A stretch of 64,000 nt of DNA from CALKWS01 sp051020515 (GCF_051020515.1 NZ_CP194857.1:1674001-1738000), one strand, 5' to 3'; shown: positions 28,518-38,598, counted from the stretch's first letter. Translations and numbers: made by a program. Notes: a model not told the origin generated them from the letters alone.

Positions 28518-30550
28518 TCACCAGATCCGCACCCGCTCCTCGGGTGGCAGGTAGAGCGCGTCCCCGGGTTGGACGTCGAAGGCCCGGGCGAAGGTGTCCA
28601 GGTTGCGTACCACGCCGTTGCAGCGGAACTCGTTGGGGGAGTGCGGGTCGATCGACAGCAGCCGGATGACCTCGGCATCGCGGGCCTTCTGCTGCCAGAT
28701 CCGGCCCCAGGAGTAGAACACGCGCTGCAGACCGGTCAGCCCGTCGATCACCGGTGCATCGTCGAGACCGGAGCGGCCCGCCTTGCGCAGCGCGATCTCG
28801 TAGGCCTTGATCGCGATCGACAATCCGCCCAGGTCACCGATGTTCTCCCCGACCGTCAGAGCCCCGTTCACGTGGTGGGTGCCGTCCAGCTGCGCCGGGG
28901 AGAACTCGTCGTACTGGGAGATGAGTGCCCGGGTGCGCTTGTCGAACTCGGTGCGGTCCTGCTCCGTCCACCAGTTCCGCAGCCGGCCGGTGCCGTCGTA
29001 CTTGCTGCCCTGGTCGTCGAAACCGTGCCCGATCTCATGGCCGATCACCGCGCCGATGCCGCCGTAGTTCCAGGCGATATCGGCCTCGGGATCGAAGAAC
29101 GGTGGCTGCAGGATCGCGGCCGGGAAGACGATCTCGTTCCTGGTCGGGTGGTAGTAGGCGTTGACCATCTGCGGCGGCATGAACCACTCGTCGCGGTCGA
29201 CCGGCTTGCCGAGCTTCGCCGTGTTGCGATCGGTTTCGAAGCGCTGCGCGCGCCGCACGTTGCCGAGCAGGTCGGTCGGGTCGATCTCCAGCCGGGCGTA
29301 GTCGCGCCAGGAGTCCGGGTAGCCGATCTTCGGGGTGAAGCCGTCCAACTTCTCCAGGGCCCGCGCCTTGGTCTCCTCGCTCATCCAGTCCAACTCGGCG
29401 ATGGACTGTCGGTAGGCCTCGATCAGGTTCGCCACGAGCTCCTGCATCGCAGCCTTGTGCGCGGGCGGGAAGTGACGCTCGACGTACACCTTGCCCACGG
29501 CCTCACCCATCGCGCCCTCGACCAGCGCCACGCCCCGCTTCCAGCGTTCGCGGAGCTCCTCGGCGCCGGTGAGGGTACGACCGTAGAAGTCGAAGTTCTC
29601 CTCCACGAAGGCGGCAGGCAGGTAGGGAGCCCGGCTGGAGACGACGTGCCACAGCAGCCACAGCCGCAGGGAACTGACGTCGGTCTCCTCCCACACCGTG
29701 CCCAGGTGGGTGAGGTAGGACGGCATCCCGACGATGGTCTCGGCAAGGGCATCCTCGGGAAAGCCCAGGGCGGTTCGCCACGTCTCCCACGGGAAGCCGG
29801 GGGCGGACTCGACGATCTGGTTCCAGGTGCGCGGGTTGTTCAGCAGGTGAGCCTCCCGCGTCTTGACCCGGTCCCAGTGCCCGGCGGCCAGCCGGGTCTC
29901 CACGTCCATCACGCGCTGCGCGGCACCGGCGGCCTCCTCGGCGGTGACCAGCCCGGACAACTCCAGCATGGTGGCCACGTGGGCCACGTAGGCGCTGCGC
30001 ACCGGTGCGTGGGTCTCCTCGCGGTAGTAGGACTCATCGGGCAGTCCCAGGCCGGCCTGCGACAGCATGACGATGTAGCGGTCGGGGTTGTTGAGGTCGG
30101 TGTCGATGCCCAGCCGGATCGCCCCGGTGATGCCGGTGGCCTTGAGTGCACCCATCGCTCGCGCCAGTGCCTCGGAATCGGTGGCGGCGGTGAACAGTTC
30201 CAGGTCTGCCCGCAGCGGGGCGGTTCCGAGCGCCTCGATCCGTTCGGTGCTCATGAACGAGGAGTACAGCCCGCCGAACTGGGCGGCCTCACCGGAGGCG
30301 GTGTCCTCGTCGGTGTCCTCGCCGGCCTGCGTGTCGGCCGCCGCGGTGATGATCTCCCGCACGCGCGCCTCGGACAGGTCGCGCAGCACATGAAGGCGCC
30401 GTCGCGGGCGCGGTCGGCGGGGATCTCGTGCTCGCGGACATAGGTGCCGTTGATGAAGCCGTACAGGTCGTCCTGCGGTCGCACCGAGGTATCCATCGCG
30501 CGCTCGAACGGCGTGGTGGTGGCGGTGGTGTCGAACTGGTTTGTCGTCAT
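28518..30550 (-). CDS. M13 family metallopeptidase (neprilysin/PepO-like), frameshifted
   Basis: About 678 residues when repaired, no signal peptide. Zinc motif in VIGHEIGHGFDDQG, third ligand and structural motif in VGENIGDLGG, and substrate-binding NAYYHPTRNEIVFPAAILQ (NAYY), with the C-terminal CNGVVRNLDTFARAFDV. Start ATG 30550 (MTTNQFDTTATTTP). The frame breaks near 30391, where GAFM(V)LRDLSEARV lost one G. Cytosolic peptidase cleaving peptides, as in other actinobacterial PepO enzymes. Stands alone downstream of the MarR gene. Confidence 0.88.
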
Positions 30551-30591
30551 GCCTGGACGATACGTGGATTTGAGGGTTCGGTGACGCCGGA

Positions 30592-31086
30592 TCAGACCCG
30601 GTCACGCTGCTCGGGCAGGGGCAGATCGGTCAGCATCTTCATCAGCAGTTCACGCAGTTGCGCGATCTCGGCCGGGTCCAGGCTCTTCCCGATCAGGCTC
30701 TCCACCGCCTGAGTGTCCTGCAGTGCTTCCAGCGCCTCCCGGCCCTTCTGGGTCAAGGTCGCCAAGCGCCGGCGCCGATCCATCCGGTGTGGTTCCCGGG
30801 TGAGATAGCCGTGGCGCTCCAACCCCGGCAGCACGCGGCCCAGCGTTTGTTCGGTGACGTGCATCTGGGCGGCGATCTCACGCTGGGACAGCGCTCCGCG
30901 CACCAGCACGGCCAGCACCGGGACCGAGGCGTGCGTGAGGTGCCAGTGCGCGAGGTACTCATCCCACCGGCGCTCGACCCTGCGGGCCGCAGCGGACAGC
31001 AACCGCCCGGTGGGCCACGACTCGGGGGAGGAGTAGGCCGCGGTGTGCTCCGAGGCGCCTGTCGGTACCGACTCCTGACCGCTCAC
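30592..31086 (-). CDS. crtR: MarR family regulator, CrtR-like
   Basis: 164 residues, GTG start. Winged helix: LSQREIAAQMHVTEQTLGRVLPGL and wing REPHRMDRRRRLATLTQKG. It is divergent from the carotenoid operon. In Corynebacterium glutamicum the MarR protein CrtR sits in the same place, represses crtE-MMPL-crtBIYeYfEb, and is released by geranylgeranyl diphosphate; the same role is inferred here. The 22-bp palindrome at 31234-31255 is its likely operator. Transcribed towards the M13 gene. Confidence 0.8.
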   Translation of the reverse strand: MSGQESVPTGASEHTAAYSSPESWPTGRLLSAAARRVERRWDEYLAHWHLTHASVPVLAVLVRGALSQREIAAQMHVTEQTLGRVLPGLERHGYLTREPHRMDRRRRLATLTQKGREALEALQDTQAVESLIGKSLDPAEIAQLRELLMKMLTDLPLPEQRDRV

Positions 31087-31233
31087 GTTCCGATCACCTC
31101 TGTGCCGCTCACTCGCCTCACGTCTCGATCCTGGCTGGTCCCGGCCCGCCGGCGTCCTGGCGGGCTGGTGATGTGGGCGACGTCACGAAAGGACTTGTCG
31201 CCATGACTTGCACGGTACCTGTCCAGGAACGAT

Positions 31234-31255
31234 ATTACTAAGCATGCTTAGTAAT
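31234..31255. promoter_or_regulatory. Perfect 22-bp palindrome, likely CrtR/MarR operator
   Basis: ATTACTAAGCA (31234-31244) followed by its exact reverse complement TGCTTAGTAAT (31245-31255). AT-rich in GC-rich surroundings, it covers the ATG of the MMPL gene, the ideal position for blocking transcription of the carotenoid operon. Confidence 0.8.
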
Positions 31256-33487
31256 CGAACGGGGAGTGCCCGGCATCGGGGCAAAAGTACCCGCTCAGCG
31301 GTGCTGCGCGCACTCACTCTCGTCGTCGTCCTCGGCGCCTGGCTCGCCATCGGCGCCTTTGGCGGCATAGCCCAGGGCAACCTGTCCCAGGTCCAGGAGA
31401 ACGACCAGGCCTCCTTCCTGCCGGAGTCCGCGGAGTCCACCCGCGCCGGCGAACTCGCTACCGAGTTCATCGACAACGAGACCCTCCCGGCGCTGCTCGT
31501 AGCGATCCCGGACGACGGCGGCGGCGAGATCACCGAGGAGCAGATGGCCGCCGCCCAGGAACTGGCGGAGGCGATCCCGGAGCGGGAACTGCCCGGCGGG
31601 GCGGCCCTGGGTGACTACGTGGATGGACAGGTCGTCGTGGTGCCCGCCGAGGACGGCGAGGCGCTGCTGTTGCCGGTCCCGATCGCCGAGGACGAGGCCG
31701 ACGAACTGTTCTCCGGCTCCGGGGACCGGGTCAGTGAGGTCGTGGTGCAGGAATTGCGCACCATGGCAGCCGAGACCCTGCCGGACGAAGGCCTGCAGGC
31801 CTGGGTGACCGGCCCAGCGGGTTTCGTGGTCGACCTTGTGGGTGCCTTCGCCGGGATCGACGGCGTGTTGCTGGTGGTGGCCCTCGTGGTGGTATTCATC
31901 ATCCTGGTGCTGGTCTACCGCTCTCCGATCCTTCCCTTCGCCGTGCTGATCACCTCGGTGTTCGCGCTGGCCGGGTCGGCGCTGGTGGTCAAGCCACTGG
32001 CCGAGTCCGGCCTGCTGGTGCTGAACGGGCAGAGTCAGGGCATTCTGGCGATCCTGGTGATCGGGGCGGCCACCGACTACGCACTGCTGGTGGTGGCCCG
32101 GTACCGGGAGGAACTGACCCGCAATGCCGAGCCGGCAGCGGCGATGCGCATCGCGTGGAAGGCTTCGGTACCCCCGATCGTGGCCAGCGCCGGCACCGTG
32201 ATCGCCGGGTTGTTGTGTCTGCTGCTGTCCGACCTGAGTTCCAACGCCAGCCTCGGCCCGGTGGGCGCGATCGGGATCGCCGCGGCCATGCTCGGCGCGC
32301 TGACCCTGCTGCCGGCCATCCTGCTGATCGGTGGGCGTCGCTCCCGTGGCATCTTCTGGCCGAAGACCCCCGCGTTCACCCCCGACGCCCTGGCCGCCGT
32401 GGACAGAGGTGCAGGGCTGTGGGGCCGGGTGGCGGCACTGGTGTCCCGCCGCCCGCGCGTGATCTGGGCCGGCACCGCCGTGGTGCTGCTCGGTCTCGCC
32501 GCGTTCCTGCCCACGTTGCAGGCCGAGGGCACCGGGGAGGCGGACGTGTTCCTCGAGGACGTCGAGTCCGTCACCGGCGAGCAGGTGCTGGCCGAGCACT
32601 TCGACGCCGGTCAGGTCGATCCCGTTCTCGTCCTCGTCGAACAGGACAACGCCGAGGACGTGCTGGAGCAGGTGCGCTCGGTGGAAGGCATCGGTGAAGC
32701 CGACGTCCTCACCGACGACGACGGCGACGCGGTGGTGGTGGACGGCCTGGTCCGGATCGAGGCGTCCACGACCGCTACCGCGGAGAGCCAGGAAGCCACC
32801 AAGGTGGCGGGCCAGGTGCGCAGCGAGGTGCAGCAGGTCGACGAAAGCGCACTCGTGGGAGGGGCGGCCGCGGAACGGCTGGACACCCAGGAGACCGCGT
32901 CGCAGGACATCCGCACCATCGTGCCGCTGGTACTGGCTGTGATCTTCGTGATGCTGGTGATGCTGCTGCGTTCGATCGTGGCACCGCTGCTGATCCTGGC
33001 CGCGAACGTGCTCTCCTTTGCCGCCACGATGGGTCTCGCCGCGATCTTCTTCAACCACGTCTTCGACTTCCCCGGAGCGGATGCGTCGGTGCCCCTGTAC
33101 GGGTTCATCTTCCTGGTCGCCCTGAGCATCGACTACTCGATCTTCCTGATGACCCGGGTGCGGGAGGAGTCCCTGACCCACGGCACCAGGGCCGGGGTCC
33201 GCCGCGGGCTGACGATGACCGGCGGGGTGATCACCTCCGCCGGCGTGGTGCTCGCGGCCACCTTCAGCGCCCTGGTGGTGATCCCGTTGTTGTTCCTGGT
33301 CCAGTTGGCCTTCATCGTCGCGGTGGGTGTCCTGATCGATACGTTCATCGTGCGCAGCCTGTTGGTTTCAGGCATTGTGTATGACGTCGGTCGCGCCACC
33401 TGGTGGCCGTGGGGATCCCGGATTCCCCGCGATGAGGCACGGGAGCGCTCGGAGAGGAAGCCGGCCCTGCAGGGGAGTAGCGGATGA
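31244..33487 (+). CDS. MMPL family RND transporter of the carotenoid operon
   Basis: About 747 residues, twelve predicted helices in the RND arrangement: one helix, a periplasmic loop (residues 45-195), five helices, then the same again. Conserved transport-domain pieces are ATDYALLVVARYREEL and SIDYSIFLMTRVREESL. ATG 31244 lies inside the operator palindrome; a TTG at 31208 is the only longer alternative and has no better ribosome site. The homologous gene in the Corynebacterium crt operon encodes an MMPL protein presumed to move lipids or carotenoids. Stop overlaps the next start (ATGA). Confidence 0.87.
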   Translation: MLSNRTGSARHRGKSTRSAVLRALTLVVVLGAWLAIGAFGGIAQGNLSQVQENDQASFLPESAESTRAGELATEFIDNETLPALLVAIPDDGGGEITEEQMAAAQELAEAIPERELPGGAALGDYVDGQVVVVPAEDGEALLLPVPIAEDEADELFSGSGDRVSEVVVQELRTMAAETLPDEGLQAWVTGPAGFVVDLVGAFAGIDGVLLVVALVVVFIILVLVYRSPILPFAVLITSVFALAGSALVVKPLAESGLLVLNGQSQGILAILVIGAATDYALLVVARYREELTRNAEPAAAMRIAWKASVPPIVASAGTVIAGLLCLLLSDLSSNASLGPVGAIGIAAAMLGALTLLPAILLIGGRRSRGIFWPKTPAFTPDALAAVDRGAGLWGRVAALVSRRPRVIWAGTAVVLLGLAAFLPTLQAEGTGEADVFLEDVESVTGEQVLAEHFDAGQVDPVLVLVEQDNAEDVLEQVRSVEGIGEADVLTDDDGDAVVVDGLVRIEASTTATAESQEATKVAGQVRSEVQQVDESALVGGAAAERLDTQETASQDIRTIVPLVLAVIFVMLVMLLRSIVAPLLILAANVLSFAATMGLAAIFFNHVFDFPGADASVPLYGFIFLVALSIDYSIFLMTRVREESLTHGTRAGVRRGLTMTGGVITSAGVVLAATFSALVVIPLLFLVQLAFIVAVGVLIDTFIVRSLLVSGIVYDVGRATWWPWGSRIPRDEARERSERKPALQGSSG

Positions 33488-34270
33488 GTCGTACCGCCCA
33501 CGGATCTTCGGCCCATCTGGTGCGCCGGATCGGCGTCACCGTCAGTTACGTGATCTGCCTGGTGGGGTCGATGATCGGGGTCGGAGTCTTCGGTGGCACA
33601 CCGATCTCCGAGGCTGCCGGCGGGCTGCTGTCCGACCGACGCCACCCATCTGGCACCGGCCTCACCGGCCTTCTCGGTGTGGACGTTGATCTACATCGCG
33701 CTGGGCGCCTACACGCTGTGGCAGTGGTGGGACAGTAGCGATCCGCGTGGGATCGGCTGGTGGGTTGCGCTCTCGTTGCTGCTGAACGCGGCCTGGATCC
33801 TGTCCGTCCAGGCAGACCTGATCTGGGTCAGCGTTGTGGTGATCGCGGTCCTGTTGGTGGTGCTGGCCCGGACCTACGCCAAACTGCTCAGCGCCCGCCC
33901 GAGGAGCACGGTGGAGGCCGTGGTGGCCGACGGAACCGTGGGTCTCTACCTGGGCTGGGTGAGCGTGGCCACCTGCGCCAACATCGCGGCCGCGCTCGCG
34001 GGTGCCGGATTCACCGGGGGCGGCTACCCCGAGGTGTGGGCGGTGGCGGTCCTGGTGGTGGTGGCCGCCATCGGGGTGGTTCTCGCCGTGGTCGGCCGGG
34101 GCCGGCTCGCGGTGGCGGCGACGTTGACCTGGGGACTGGCCTGGATCGCTGTTGCTCGCACGGACGAGCCCTACTCCATGGGCGTTGCGGTGGTAGCCGG
34201 TGTGGCCGCCGCCGTGGTGGCCCTGAGCACTCTCGGACTGAGGCTGCGGGCGGAACGGGCACCGACATGA
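33484..34270 (+). CDS. TspO/MBR-like tryptophan-rich membrane protein, frameshifted
   Basis: About 261 residues when repaired, roughly seven hydrophobic segments. VGVFGGTPISEAAGGLLS, then FSVWTLIYIALGAYTLWQWW and LLLNAAWILSVQADLIW match the tryptophan-rich sensory protein group of actinobacteria. The frame breaks near 33630 (one extra base; repair joins LLS to DATHLAPASPAF). ATG 33484 overlaps the MMPL stop and the stop overlaps ATG 34267. TspO proteins bind porphyrins and isoprenoid-like ligands and respond to light or oxygen; a role in carotenoid regulation or traffic is inference from place. Confidence 0.72.
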
Positions 34271-34330
34271 CCGCCTCGGTGCCGGCCACCGACGTGGACG
34301 CCCAGACCGGAGCCGGGTCCGGCCCTGCGG

Positions 34331-35464
34331 GTGAGCCCGGCGCCGGTCTCCGTCCGGCCGGCGCGCAGAACGACTGCGCCGATGACCAAGGGCACCGGCG
34401 CTGATGCCCACACCGCCTGCACCGCGGACGACGGCGATGTCGCCGCGGCCGCGGCGGCCGCGGGATCGGCGACCAAGACCGCTTTGGCCCGGTTCTTCGA
34501 TGCCGGGGCGCGACACGCCGCCGGGCCGGATCACCAGCAGTTGTGGTCCGCGCTGGCCGACGTGGCCTCCGGTGGGAAGGGGTTACGACCAGCCCTGTTC
34601 CACAGTGTCTATCTGGCCCTGGGCGGCGACGATGAACGCGCCGCCGCCGAGGTCGGCGCTGCCCTGGAGTTGCTGCATAGCGCCCTGGTGATCCACGACG
34701 ACGTCATCGACGGGGACACCGTGCGGCGCGGTCGGCCGAACGTGACGGGGATCTTCGCCGACGACTCCAGGGCGCGTGGGTATGACCATGACCGGGCTAC
34801 CCATTATGGCGAGACCGCCGCCATCCTCGCCGGCGATCTCGCACTCACCGGGGCGGTCCGGGTGCTGGCGCTCTGCGGAGCATCCCAGCCGACCGTGGCG
34901 CGGATGCTGGACCTGCTCGACCGCGCCCTGCACCTGAGTGCTGCCGGTGAACTGACCGACGTGCGGTTGAGTATGGACGCCGATGCCGAGATCGCCGACG
35001 CGGTCGACATGGAGTATCAGAAGACGGCGGTGTACTCCTTCGAACTGCCCCTGCAGTTGGCATCCGTCCTCGCCGGGGTCGAAGAGTATGAGCCGCCCTT
35101 GGTGGAGTTCGGGCGTCTGCTCGGGGTGACGTACCAGTTGCACGATGACCTCGATGGCATGTTCGGGGACGAGGCCACCATCGGCAAGAGCGTCCTGACG
35201 GATCTGCGCGGGGGCAAGTGCACTCCCCTGATCGCCCATGCCCGGACCACCACCTTCTGGCCGAGGATCCGGCCATACCTGGGGTCAGCGTCCCCCGACG
35301 CCGCCGCCCAGGTGCGCGCCCTGCTGGAGCAGTCCGGGTCGCGGGCCTACGTGGAGGAGCTGGCGCAGAACCTGGCGGCCGAAGCCCGTGCGCGAGTGGC
35401 CGATCTGCCGATCGGCCCGTTGCTGCAGGGCTGGGTGCGCCTGATCACCGAGCGAGCCGCGTAA
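34331..35464 (+). CDS. crtE: Geranylgeranyl diphosphate synthase
   Basis: Polyprenyl synthetase (377 residues from GTG 34331; family similarity starts near TALARFFDAG). First aspartate-rich motif DDVID in LVIHDDVIDGDTVRRGRPN; second in VTYQLHDDLDGMFGDEATIGKS; KGLRPAL and the K/Q loop MEYQKTAVYSF also present. Makes GGPP from IPP and DMAPP/FPP, feeding CrtB. Start is doubtful: ATG 34382 is an alternative, and an ATG at 34267 overlapping the TspO stop is in another frame, so one base may be missing in the first 100 bp. Confidence 0.88.
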   Translation: MSPAPVSVRPARRTTAPMTKGTGADAHTACTADDGDVAAAAAAAGSATKTALARFFDAGARHAAGPDHQQLWSALADVASGGKGLRPALFHSVYLALGGDDERAAAEVGAALELLHSALVIHDDVIDGDTVRRGRPNVTGIFADDSRARGYDHDRATHYGETAAILAGDLALTGAVRVLALCGASQPTVARMLDLLDRALHLSAAGELTDVRLSMDADAEIADAVDMEYQKTAVYSFELPLQLASVLAGVEEYEPPLVEFGRLLGVTYQLHDDLDGMFGDEATIGKSVLTDLRGGKCTPLIAHARTTTFWPRIRPYLGSASPDAAAQVRALLEQSGSRAYVEELAQNLAAEARARVADLPIGPLLQGWVRLITERAA

Positions 35465-36333
35465 TGGCTCGGACCCGTTCGCACGCCGCCGCTACCGGCA
35501 CCTACGACGTGGTGGCCAGTCGCAGCGCTGCGGTGCTGATCCAGTCCTATTCCACCTCGTTCGGGTGGGCCTGCCGGATGCTGCCTCAGCCTGACCGTGA
35601 GCATGTGCGCAACATCTACGCCCTGGTGCGGCTCGCCGACGAGATCGTCGATGACCCCGACCCCGACTGGCCCGGTCCTGATCGCCGCGTACTCCTGGAC
35701 GCACTGGAGGCCGAGACCCGGCGGGCGTGCGGCGGTCCCCGGAGCGCTAACCTGGTCGTGCACGCGTTCGCCCGCACGGCACGGCGGTACGGCATCGGGC
35801 CCGAACTGATCACCCCGTTCTTCGCCTCCATGCGCACTGATCTGACCACCAGCGAGCACGATGAGACCAGTTTCGCCGAGTATGTGCACGGATCGGCCGA
35901 GGTGGTGGGGTTGATGTGCCTGCGGGTGTTCACCGCCGGGGATGAGGAAGCCTACGCGCGGCTGTCCCCCGGGGCCATCCGCCTCGGCGCGGCATTCCAG
36001 AAGGTGAACTTCCTGCGGGACCTGGCCCAGGACCACAGCGACCTGGGCCGCACCTACTTCCCCGGACTGGACCCGGCCGCCTTCGACGACAGCCACCGGG
36101 ATGAGTTGCTCGACGAGATCGATGCCGACCTGCGCGCGGCCGATGCGGCCCTGCGTCAGTTGCCTGCCGGCAGCAGGCGCGCGGTCCGGGCCGCCCACTC
36201 CCTGTTCGCCGAGTTGTCCGGGCGTCTGCGCAGCACCCCGGCCGCGCGGTTGCGCAGCGTCCGGGTGCGCGTCCCCGATCCGGTCAAGGCGCGCCTCGTA
36301 GCCCGCGCGGTGCTCAGTGGAGGGCGGCGATGA
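35464..36333 (+). CDS. crtB: Phytoene synthase
   Basis: 289 residues; start overlaps the crtE stop (TAATG). Trans-isoprenyl synthase signatures: YSTSFGWACRMLP, the first aspartate motif in VRLADEIVDDPD, and the second in LGAAFQKVNFLRDLAQDHSD followed by LGRTYFP. Condenses two GGPP to phytoene. Complete, without frame damage. Confidence 0.93.
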   Translation: MARTRSHAAATGTYDVVASRSAAVLIQSYSTSFGWACRMLPQPDREHVRNIYALVRLADEIVDDPDPDWPGPDRRVLLDALEAETRRACGGPRSANLVVHAFARTARRYGIGPELITPFFASMRTDLTTSEHDETSFAEYVHGSAEVVGLMCLRVFTAGDEEAYARLSPGAIRLGAAFQKVNFLRDLAQDHSDLGRTYFPGLDPAAFDDSHRDELLDEIDADLRAADAALRQLPAGSRRAVRAAHSLFAELSGRLRSTPAARLRSVRVRVPDPVKARLVARAVLSGGRR

Positions 36334-37937
36334 CCGATGCGCTGCCGGCCCCCACCCCACCCACGCCGGATGTGCGGGGCCGCAGCGCCGTCGTCGTCGG
36401 TGGTGGTATCGCAGGCCTGGCCACCGCGGCCCTGCTGGCGCGGGACGGGTTCCGGGTGGACCTGCTGGAACAACAGGATCAGGTGGGTGGCCGGGCAGGC
36501 AGTTGGCAGGCCGACGGGTTCCGGTTCGACACCGGACCGTCCTGGCTCCTGATGCCGGAGGTGTTCGAGCGCTTCTTCTCCCGGATGGGCACCTCGATGG
36601 GTTCGCGGCTGGATGTGGTGCCCCTGGACCCGGCCTACCGGGTGTTCTTCGAGGGACATGAGCAGCAGGTCGACATCGTCGCCGACGTGGACCGGAATGT
36701 GGCGACCTTCGAGGCGATCGAGGCCGGTTCCGGCACCCGGTTGCGCGACTATCTGCGCTCGGCTCAACACACCTATCAGATGGCGTTGGCGCACTTCCTC
36801 TACACCAGCTTCACGTCCCGGACCGACCTGCTCAGGGGTGCGGTGCTGAAGCAGGCACACCGGCTCGCGCCGCTGCTGCTGCGGTCCCTGCAGAGCCACA
36901 TCGCCAGCAGGTTCCAGGACCGGCGGCTGCGCCAGATCCTGGGTTACCCGGCGGTGTTCCTGGGTTCCTCCCCGGACCGGACGCCGAGTATGTACCACCT
37001 GATGAGCGCCCTGGACCTGACCGGAGGGGTGCGGTATCCCCAGGGTGGGTTCACCGAACTCATCCGGGTGATCGAGGACCTGGCGCACGAGCAGGGCGCC
37101 CGGGTGCACACCGGAGCCACCGTCACCGCCATCAGCACCGAGGCACTGCCCGGTCGCCGGCGCCGCGCACGTGCGACCGGGGTGACCTACCGGAACCGCG
37201 AGGGCCGCACCCGGCACCATCGTGCGGACGTGGTGGTGGCCGCCACCGACCTGCACCACGTCGAGCACGCACTGCTCCCGGCGCACCTGCGCGACCACTC
37301 GCAGCGGTGGTGGCGTCGTCATGATCCCGGGCCCGGTGGCGTGCTGGTCTACCTCGGGGTGCGCGGCCGGCTGCCGCAACTGACCCACCACACGCTGCTG
37401 CTGTTCACCGCGGACTGGGCGCGGAACTTCCGCGACATCCGTACCGGCCGGGTGCCCAGCCCGGCGTCGGCCTACGTGTGCACCCCCTCCCGTACCGACC
37501 CCTCGGTGGCACCGCCCGATGGCGAGAACATCTTCATCCTGGTCCCGGTGCCGGCCGACCCGGGCATCGGCCGCGGCGGCCTGGACGGGCAGGGCGACCC
37601 GCCGGTGGAGCGGATCGCCGACGAGGCCATCGCCATGCTCGCCGACCACACTGGCATCGCGGACCTGGCCGCGCGCATCGTGGTGCGGCGCACCGCGGGG
37701 CCGGGGGACTTCGCCGAGGATCTGAACGCGTGGCGAGGGAGCATGCTCGGTCCGGCCCATACTCTGGGCCAGAGCGCGTTCTTCCGGGCCTCGAACGCCT
37801 CGACCCGGGTGCGCGGGCTCTACCTGGCGGGCGCGGGTACCGTTCCCGGGATCGGGCTGCCGATGTGTCTGATCAGCGCCGAGACCGTGGCCGAGCGGAT
37901 CGCCGGCGAGATGCCGGCTCGCGGGATGGTGCGATGA
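36330..37937 (+). CDS. crtI: Phytoene desaturase
   Basis: 535 residues; ATGA overlap with crtB. FAD dinucleotide-binding motif VVVGGGIAGLATAALLARDG at residues about 20-40, then QVGGRAGSWQADGFRFDTGPSWL, YPQGGFTELIRVIEDLA, and the carotene-desaturase C-terminal signature LYLAGAGTVPGIGLPMCLISAE (read as LYLAGAGTVPGIG and MCLISAE). Converts phytoene to lycopene in four desaturations. Complete. Confidence 0.93.
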   Translation: MTDALPAPTPPTPDVRGRSAVVVGGGIAGLATAALLARDGFRVDLLEQQDQVGGRAGSWQADGFRFDTGPSWLLMPEVFERFFSRMGTSMGSRLDVVPLDPAYRVFFEGHEQQVDIVADVDRNVATFEAIEAGSGTRLRDYLRSAQHTYQMALAHFLYTSFTSRTDLLRGAVLKQAHRLAPLLLRSLQSHIASRFQDRRLRQILGYPAVFLGSSPDRTPSMYHLMSALDLTGGVRYPQGGFTELIRVIEDLAHEQGARVHTGATVTAISTEALPGRRRRARATGVTYRNREGRTRHHRADVVVAATDLHHVEHALLPAHLRDHSQRWWRRHDPGPGGVLVYLGVRGRLPQLTHHTLLLFTADWARNFRDIRTGRVPSPASAYVCTPSRTDPSVAPPDGENIFILVPVPADPGIGRGGLDGQGDPPVERIADEAIAMLADHTGIADLAARIVVRRTAGPGDFAEDLNAWRGSMLGPAHTLGQSAFFRASNASTRVRGLYLAGAGTVPGIGLPMCLISAETVAERIAGEMPARGMVR

Positions 37938-38260
37938 TCGCACTGGCCTACCTGGCCGCCCTGCTCGGGGTGATCGGCTGCATGGCGCTCCTGGACCACC
38001 GCTTCCGGCTGGTTTTCTGGGCCGATGCTCGCCGCGGACTGCTCACCCTGGGCATCGGCGCTGGTGTCTTCCTGATCTGGGATGTGGTGGCCATTGCCGC
38101 CGGGTTCTACCACAAGGGTGACAGCCCGGCGATGACCGGCATCCTGCTGGCCCCCGAACTGCCTCTGGAGGAACTCTTCTTCATCGTGTTCCTGTGCTAC
38201 CTCACGCTCGTGGTGCACGCCTTGATCACCCTGGTGCTCCGGCGGCAGGAGCAGCCGTGA
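37934..38260 (+). CDS. crtYe: Lycopene/C50 carotenoid cyclase subunit
   Basis: 108 residues, three hydrophobic helices; ATGA overlap with crtI. Heterodimeric cyclase family: FLIWDVVAIAAGFYHKGD and the conserved acidic motif LPLEELFFIVFLCYL. With CrtYf it closes the rings of the elongated C50 chain; whether epsilon (decaprenoxanthin) or gamma (sarcinaxanthin) rings cannot be told from sequence alone. Confidence 0.88.
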   Translation: MIALAYLAALLGVIGCMALLDHRFRLVFWADARRGLLTLGIGAGVFLIWDVVAIAAGFYHKGDSPAMTGILLAPELPLEELFFIVFLCYLTLVVHALITLVLRRQEQP

Positions 38261-38598
38261 CCTATCCCGTTCTGGCGATCGCGGTCATGCTGTTGTCCGC
38301 GCTCACGGCACTCGTGGCCGGGCGCCGTCGTGGTGGTCGGTGGTGGGCGGCGACGGCGCTGACCGCGGTGGTCCTGATCGCGTTGACCATCGTGTTCGAC
38401 TCGCTGATGATCTATGCGGACCTGTTCCGCTACGACGAGGCCCACCTGATCGGTGTCTATGTGCTGCTCGCGCCGGTGGAGGACCTGGCGTGGCCGGTCG
38501 TCGCCGCACTGCTGCTGCCGGCGGTGTGGTCCCTGCTCGGACCTCGCCGCCGGACCGCACGACCGTCGAACGCGGCGCAGCAGGAGGAGGAGTCGTGA
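38257..38598 (+). CDS. crtYf: Lycopene/C50 carotenoid cyclase subunit
   Basis: 113 residues from GTG 38257 (GTGA overlap with crtYe). Three helices; the family motif is LLAPVEDLAWPVVAALLLP, with FDSLMIYADLFRYD before it. Partner of CrtYe in C50 ring formation. The C-terminal tail after RRRTARPS is polar. Contains the GGAGGAGG ribosome site for the next gene. Confidence 0.87.
   Translation: MTYPVLAIAVMLLSALTALVAGRRRGGRWWAATALTAVVLIALTIVFDSLMIYADLFRYDEAHLIGVYVLLAPVEDLAWPVVAALLLPAVWSLLGPRRRTARPSNAAQQEEES

Noticed and set aside
28452..30443. Very long plus-strand open frame opposite the M13 peptidase
   Set aside because: Antisense shadow caused by GC-rich codon bias; no family features, and the minus strand carries a clear zinc peptidase.
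31295..33181. 628-codon minus-strand frame opposite the MMPL gene
   Set aside because: His/Gln/Arg-rich shadow translation; the MMPL helices on the plus strand are unmistakable.
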